Translations under genes and position numbers: made by a program
Source of the DNA: Parvicella sp041583015
GTDB lineage: Bacteria > Bacteroidota > Bacteroidia > Flavobacteriales_D > Parvicellaceae
DNA length: 9,078 nt
Assembly: GCA_041583015.1 (NCBI GenBank)
Contig: JBFHGR010000122.1
Location: forward strand, 1 to 9,078
Direction: 5' to 3'
Shown: positions 5,870 to 9,078 of the stretch, in pieces
Layout: every line of letters begins with the position of its first letter
How positions within the stretch are numbered: the first letter of the stretch is position 1
The notes under the pieces: model-generated
What the model saw: the letters and a program-made list of their open reading frames with translations, nothing else
Told to the model about the DNA's origin: nothing
The model's database searches: none

Positions 5870-7966
5870 TTGTCCAGTTTCTATTATAATATTTCGATTA
5901 CTCTTCTTGTTCTATGGATTGGAGGTTGGTTATATTTGTATTTCAGAAAAGATGCTAAGAAGTATTTTAAACTAAACACTAAGGAAGCAATTGTTAAGAA
6001 TAAGTTCTCTATAATTAGTGCTGTCTTACTTTTTTCATTTCCCTTTGTTTGGATCAATTTTGTATCTGATGAAGGAGTAAGAAATTACAAAAAAATCAAA
6101 AGTGAATTTGTTGAATCCTATAGTGAAGGTAGGATTTTGGGCTTTTATGACTATGCTTTACAGGCCTACCCAAATAATGAGTATGTTCATATTGATTATA
6201 TTCAATATTACAATAAATGGAGGCTTGTTTCTGGCTTAGGAAGACTTGGTGTAGAATATCAGGAACAATTACGTTTAAATCCTGAAAGTGATTGGTATAA
6301 GGAATTACAAAGTATTGGATACAGTATTACAGGTTTAGAGGAATTTAAAGATGGTGAATTTTTAGAAGTAAATGATACTACAACTTCTCTATATCAATAT
6401 GCCAAAGGATTAGAGGAAGATAGATTGGGCAACTATTATACTGCAGAATTCCACTACCTAGAAGCGTTAAAGGACTCTGAAATGCGAGATTTTGCATATC
6501 CAAGGTTGGAGTATATGTGGTATCATAATTTCACCTATGAAGAAACAAAAGATAGAGCATATAGTTGGAATGTGTTTAAAGCCATGTCTTTTGGTCAAAA
6601 AAAAGCAATCTATATAGATGATGGGGCATGGGGATGGTATATCCTCAACGCATTAGATCGAGATTTTTTGTCTGCTGACTTATTAGGCTATATTGCTGTT
6701 ATACTGTCTGTTTTGGTTTGGGGTTTGTTTATTTTCAAAATGTTATTTATTCACAAGGATAAACTATACTTAATCTTTTCACTATTTGTGCTTGGGAGTT
6801 TATTGCCCATTTTGGTCTATGCTTTCAGTGATTTATTAAGATTTCTATACCTAGATTTAGGGATAAAATGGGATAAATATGATTTTTGGTATGATTTCAT
6901 TAATATTGGAATGGTTGAGGAATTGGTTAAGTTTCTGCCTTGGTTTGGTATATATTTAATTTATCGTAAACGATTTACTAAGCCTGTTCATTTTATGCTT
7001 ATGCCTATCGTGTCTGCTATCGGCTTTGCTTTTTCTGAGAATCTCATTTATGTGAATTCAGAAGATTATGAGATTATTTTTACGCGAAGTTCTATTTGTA
7101 TTGCAATTCATATGAGTTGTTCTGCTATAATAGGCTATTCTCTTTATAGAGGATTGAATCAAAAAAGTAGGTTGGGTAAATCACTATATGTTTTGGGTGG
7201 ATTTTTATTGGCAAGTTTGATTCATGGTTTATATGATTATTTCATTTTTACGCATAAAAGTATGTTAACCATTTTGGTGTTTTTAATTGGGCTACATCTA
7301 TTTATCTTATTCGTAAATAATGCGTTGAACTTCTCCAATATTAGAGATAATAAAGCAACGAGGAAATTAAGAGATGCTGGATTGCTTCTGACGGTGGGGC
7401 TTGTACTTGTTTTTTGCTGTCAATACATGGTAATAGGGATTGAATTTGGTAGTCACGGTGCTAACAACATGCTAAAAGCAAATTTATTATTTGCTGGAAT
7501 AGCGTTGGTTTATCTTGTTTCAATGTTTAGAAAAATTAGGATTAGACCGAATGTTTTATACCAATTTTCAGTCAAAGATGTTTTTGGTCAGTTTTTTACG
7601 CTAAAAGATGGAACTTCGTATGATGTGATAACACATGATGGAATGCAATTTAAATTATTTGCACCTAAAACAAATCTATTTGTAGGAAGCCAAATGCCGG
7701 TTATTGCAACGGTTGAAAAACATATAGAAATTCAAAATGATGCAAACTGGGTGCTGGTGCAATTTGATAAACCAATAACTGTAGGTAGTTGTTACCCACA
7801 TAAAGCAGTGATGAAATGTAAAAATACCGATCAAGAACTGTACATGGATAAAGTGGAGGTTATATTGCTATTTATTCCAGATATTGATGCTTTTGAATAC
7901 AGAACTGAACACCATTCAGGTGATTTTAAATATGTGGGAAGGGTTTATTCTAGACCTGTTGTCTAG
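5870..7966 (+). CDS. Large PrsW-type intramembrane protease with TPR-like and C-terminal beta-rich domains
   Basis: PrsW proteases (M82) are polytopic glutamic/metal-type intramembrane proteases; Bacillus PrsW cleaves the anti-sigma factor RsiW. The four motifs are present: EELVK with Glu350, Glu351 and Lys354; FAFSEN with Glu390 and Asn391; AIHMS with His414; and IHGLYDYF with His452 and Asp456. At 698 residues it is far larger than Bacillus PrsW (about 220). Order: helices near 8-25 and 46-65; a soluble region 66-265 with a TPR-like unit (LYQYAKGLEEDRLGNYYTAE, 174-193); about nine helices from 268 to 552; and a beta-rich tail, 555-698, that I do not recognise. Basic loops at 26-45, 366-371, 427-437, 490-501 and 554-559 place the TPR region outside and the tail in the cytoplasm. 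No ATG precedes the first helix, and an in-frame stop lies at 5852-5854. The start used is TTG at 5870, though ATT (5864) or ATA (5861) are possible. Stop is TAG. Confidence 0.88.
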   Translation: MSSFYYNISITLLVLWIGGWLYLYFRKDAKKYFKLNTKEAIVKNKFSIISAVLLFSFPFVWINFVSDEGVRNYKKIKSEFVESYSEGRILGFYDYALQAYPNNEYVHIDYIQYYNKWRLVSGLGRLGVEYQEQLRLNPESDWYKELQSIGYSITGLEEFKDGEFLEVNDTTTSLYQYAKGLEEDRLGNYYTAEFHYLEALKDSEMRDFAYPRLEYMWYHNFTYEETKDRAYSWNVFKAMSFGQKKAIYIDDGAWGWYILNALDRDFLSADLLGYIAVILSVLVWGLFIFKMLFIHKDKLYLIFSLFVLGSLLPILVYAFSDLLRFLYLDLGIKWDKYDFWYDFINIGMVEELVKFLPWFGIYLIYRKRFTKPVHFMLMPIVSAIGFAFSENLIYVNSEDYEIIFTRSSICIAIHMSCSAIIGYSLYRGLNQKSRLGKSLYVLGGFLLASLIHGLYDYFIFTHKSMLTILVFLIGLHLFILFVNNALNFSNIRDNKATRKLRDAGLLLTVGLVLVFCCQYMVIGIEFGSHGANNMLKANLLFAGIALVYLVSMFRKIRIRPNVLYQFSVKDVFGQFFTLKDGTSYDVITHDGMQFKLFAPKTNLFVGSQMPVIATVEKHIEIQNDANWVLVQFDKPITVGSCYPHKAVMKCKNTDQELYMDKVEVILLFIPDIDAFEYRTEHHSGDFKYVGRVYSRPVV

Positions 7967-8048
7967 GGAAATTATAGGCTTTAAAATGTCTAGTAGATAA
8001 ATTAAAATTGTCTTATTTAAAAATCCCTATGAGAATTAAAAAAAATTT

Positions 8049-8480
8049 CTAATCCTCTTCATTCAGCATCTGATCTGCAATCAACGCTATCTTTGCAATG
8101 CATCTTTTTGTGTCTATAGCAAATTTCTCTTGTAGATTTTCGTTAATCGAACCTTTTACTTCCTCAAAAAACTCTTTTGCTTCATTGAGGTATCTATGGA
8201 TGGCAGGAACAAGAAAGAATAAAGTGTTATTTTTTTCATCAAGCATCTTGGACTTTAATCCCACAAGAAGGTGGTCATTTATTTCTTCACATTCTAAGAT
8301 GCAGAATATGCCTTCTTCTTCATTGACAACACTTTCATATATTTCGCTTCTGTTTGTTTCTTTGAAATATTCTGCTAATTCATCTAAGTCAGTTATCGCC
8401 TTAACACCAATGCTCTCTGCTAAATCCTTGTTCTTAATGATTTTTTGCATTGGTTCGCTTAATGGTAAAATATAATCCAT
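8049..8480 (-). CDS. Conserved-looking hypothetical protein coupled to a PorP/SprF-family gene
   Basis: I do not recognise this 143-residue protein. It has no signal peptide or membrane helix, so it is probably cytoplasmic. It is acidic, with Glu-rich stretches (for example residues 54-56 and the C-terminal NEED) and mostly helical segments: 17-40, 96-111 and 113-139. A central strand-like part runs EGIFCILECEE (56-66) then HLLVGLKSKML (70-80) and NTLFFLVPAIH (85-95), giving an alpha/beta impression. Its ATG lies 2 bp after the stop of the PorP/SprF-family gene, so the two are cotranscribed and very probably translationally coupled. That suggests, but does not show, a link with type IX secretion or surface protein assembly. 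The plus strand across the same bases is also open (8098-8475) but translates to a Ser-rich, low-information product. The minus strand is preferred because of the coupling and composition. Confidence 0.7.
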   Translation of the reverse strand: MDYILPLSEPMQKIIKNKDLAESIGVKAITDLDELAEYFKETNRSEIYESVVNEEEGIFCILECEEINDHLLVGLKSKMLDEKNNTLFFLVPAIHRYLNEAKEFFEEVKGSINENLQEKFAIDTKRCIAKIALIADQMLNEED

Positions 8481-8482
8481 GT

Positions 8483-9078
8483 TTAGTCTTCTGTATTATT
8501 TATTTCTTCTTCTGTTTCTTCAGTAGGAGTATATTTGGTAGGGATAGTGTATTTAAGCATAATTTCATGTGTTCCTGTAGTGCTGTTTGCAAATCCTTTT
8601 TTACCAAATTCGTATGCGTAATTTAATTGAATTTTTTCTTTTAATTTAATTCCAACATTAGCAATTACTCCAACACCTTGTCTAACACCTAAACCTAAAA
8701 ATACTTGTTTATTAAATAGAAAGTTAGCAAAAGCATCAAATTGTGATGACGCCTTGGATCTACGATACATAACAGTTGGCAAAAAGTCCACTTGCTTATT
8801 CATTTCATATTCATAACTTCCATATATGTTTAAGTGAGATTTCAAATTGTAATCTGCTTGAATATTAGAAGTAGGGATTGCTACTTTGCCTTGAAGAATT
8901 TGAGGTAAACTAATGCCTAGTTTAAAATCTTTAAAGTTGATTACTGTTCCAAAATTAGCATCAAACATAGTCCCGGATACATTTCCTCCTGCAATTATCT
9001 CATCAGTATAATCATCGGCTTGGATATCAGAAAAGTTGATAGAGTTTTGAATAATACCTAATCCCAACCCAAACGATA
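8483..9078 (-). CDS. PorP/SprF-family type IX secretion outer-membrane protein, 5' end cut by the window
   Basis: The visible 198 codons are the C-terminal part of an outer-membrane beta-barrel of the PorP/SprF family, which in Bacteroidetes is linked to the type IX secretion system and to attachment of large surface adhesins. Support comes from alternating amphipathic strands and typical segments: FGLGLGIIQNSINFSDIQ at the left of the fragment, FDANFGTVINFKDFKLGISLP, HLNIYGSYEYEM, FLGLGVRQGVGVIANVGIKL, IQLNYAYEFG and the near-terminal TGTHEIMLKYT. The frame is open to the window edge (bases 9068-9076 encode S-F-G before L at 9065-9067, a TTG). No ATG start lies inside, so the true start, signal peptide and first strands are outside. 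After the last barrel strand there is a short acidic tail (PTEETEEEINNTED). The gene is followed 2 bp later by the unknown 143-residue gene. These proteins commonly sit downstream of a giant adhesin gene, which here would be beyond the right edge. Confidence 0.85.
   Translation of the reverse strand, partial: SFGLGLGIIQNSINFSDIQADDYTDEIIAGGNVSGTMFDANFGTVINFKDFKLGISLPQILQGKVAIPTSNIQADYNLKSHLNIYGSYEYEMNKQVDFLPTVMYRRSKASSQFDAFANFLFNKQVFLGLGVRQGVGVIANVGIKLKEKIQLNYAYEFGKKGFANSTTGTHEIMLKYTIPTKYTPTEETEEEINNTED

Noticed and set aside
7964..8050. Terminator signals between the PrsW-type gene and the minus-strand gene: TAGGGA (7964-7969) with TCCCTA (8024-8029), and AGAATT-A8-TTTCT (8032-8050)
   Set aside because: The first pair is separated by 54 bases. 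The second is a weak AT stem made mostly by an A-run. This 82 bp gap probably contains termination for both genes, but I see no convincing hairpin.
8098..8475. Plus-strand open frame of 125 codons lying within the 143-residue gene
   Set aside because: It is Ser/Phe-rich with no recognisable pattern, has no promoter or coupling, and looks like the antisense shadow of the minus-strand gene that follows the PorP/SprF gene by 2 bp.
9065..9067. TTG as the start of the PorP/SprF-family gene
   Set aside because: The frame remains open to the window edge and the upstream codons continue a typical barrel segment (S-F-G-L-G-L-G). The gene is therefore truncated by the window, not started here.

Overview
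The window is AT-rich and reads as a piece of a Bacteroidetes chromosome, most likely Flavobacteriales. Four things point there: a type IX secretion PorP/SprF-family barrel protein, a long signal peptidase I with an N-terminal multi-membrane extension, the dapB-lepB-wbqC gene order, and promoters of the TTG-N19/20-TAnnTTTG type with no strong Shine-Dalgarno sequences. Coding density is high. No tRNA, rRNA, CRISPR array, insertion sequence or phage gene is visible.

Layout, left to right. (1) 87-638 (+): a lipoprotein that resembles a papain-fold (NlpC/P60/CHAP-like) amidase but lacks the catalytic histidine. (2) 673-3877 (-): a tight three-gene operon read from right to left, dapB (lysine/meso-DAP synthesis), lepB (signal peptidase I) and a WbqC-family gene, with gaps of 9 and 10 bp. 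(3) 3878-4038: an intergenic stretch holding divergent promoters for dapB and the next gene. (4) 4039-7966 (+): a two-helix membrane protein, a secreted PepC/bleomycin-hydrolase-like C1 cysteine peptidase, and a very large PrsW-type intramembrane protease. The last two are 5 bp apart and the PrsW-type gene appears to start at a non-ATG codon. (5) 8049-9078 (-): the 3' part of a PorP/SprF-family gene that runs off the right edge, followed 2 bp later by a 143-residue protein of unknown function.

The most interesting part is the 4039-7966 block. The first two genes have promoters with the same extended -33 sequence (TTTTGTAAAC) at the same distance from the -7 element. The PrsW-type protein has a predicted topology that puts a TPR-like domain outside the membrane, the protease core in it, and an unrecognised beta-rich domain in the cytoplasm. 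Next to an exported cysteine peptidase, this is a plausible envelope-sensing proteolytic module. That role is inference; no substrate, sigma factor or anti-sigma factor is visible in the window. Both papain-fold proteins here deviate at the active site: the lipoprotein has Phe where His is expected, and the C1 peptidase has Asp where Asn is expected.
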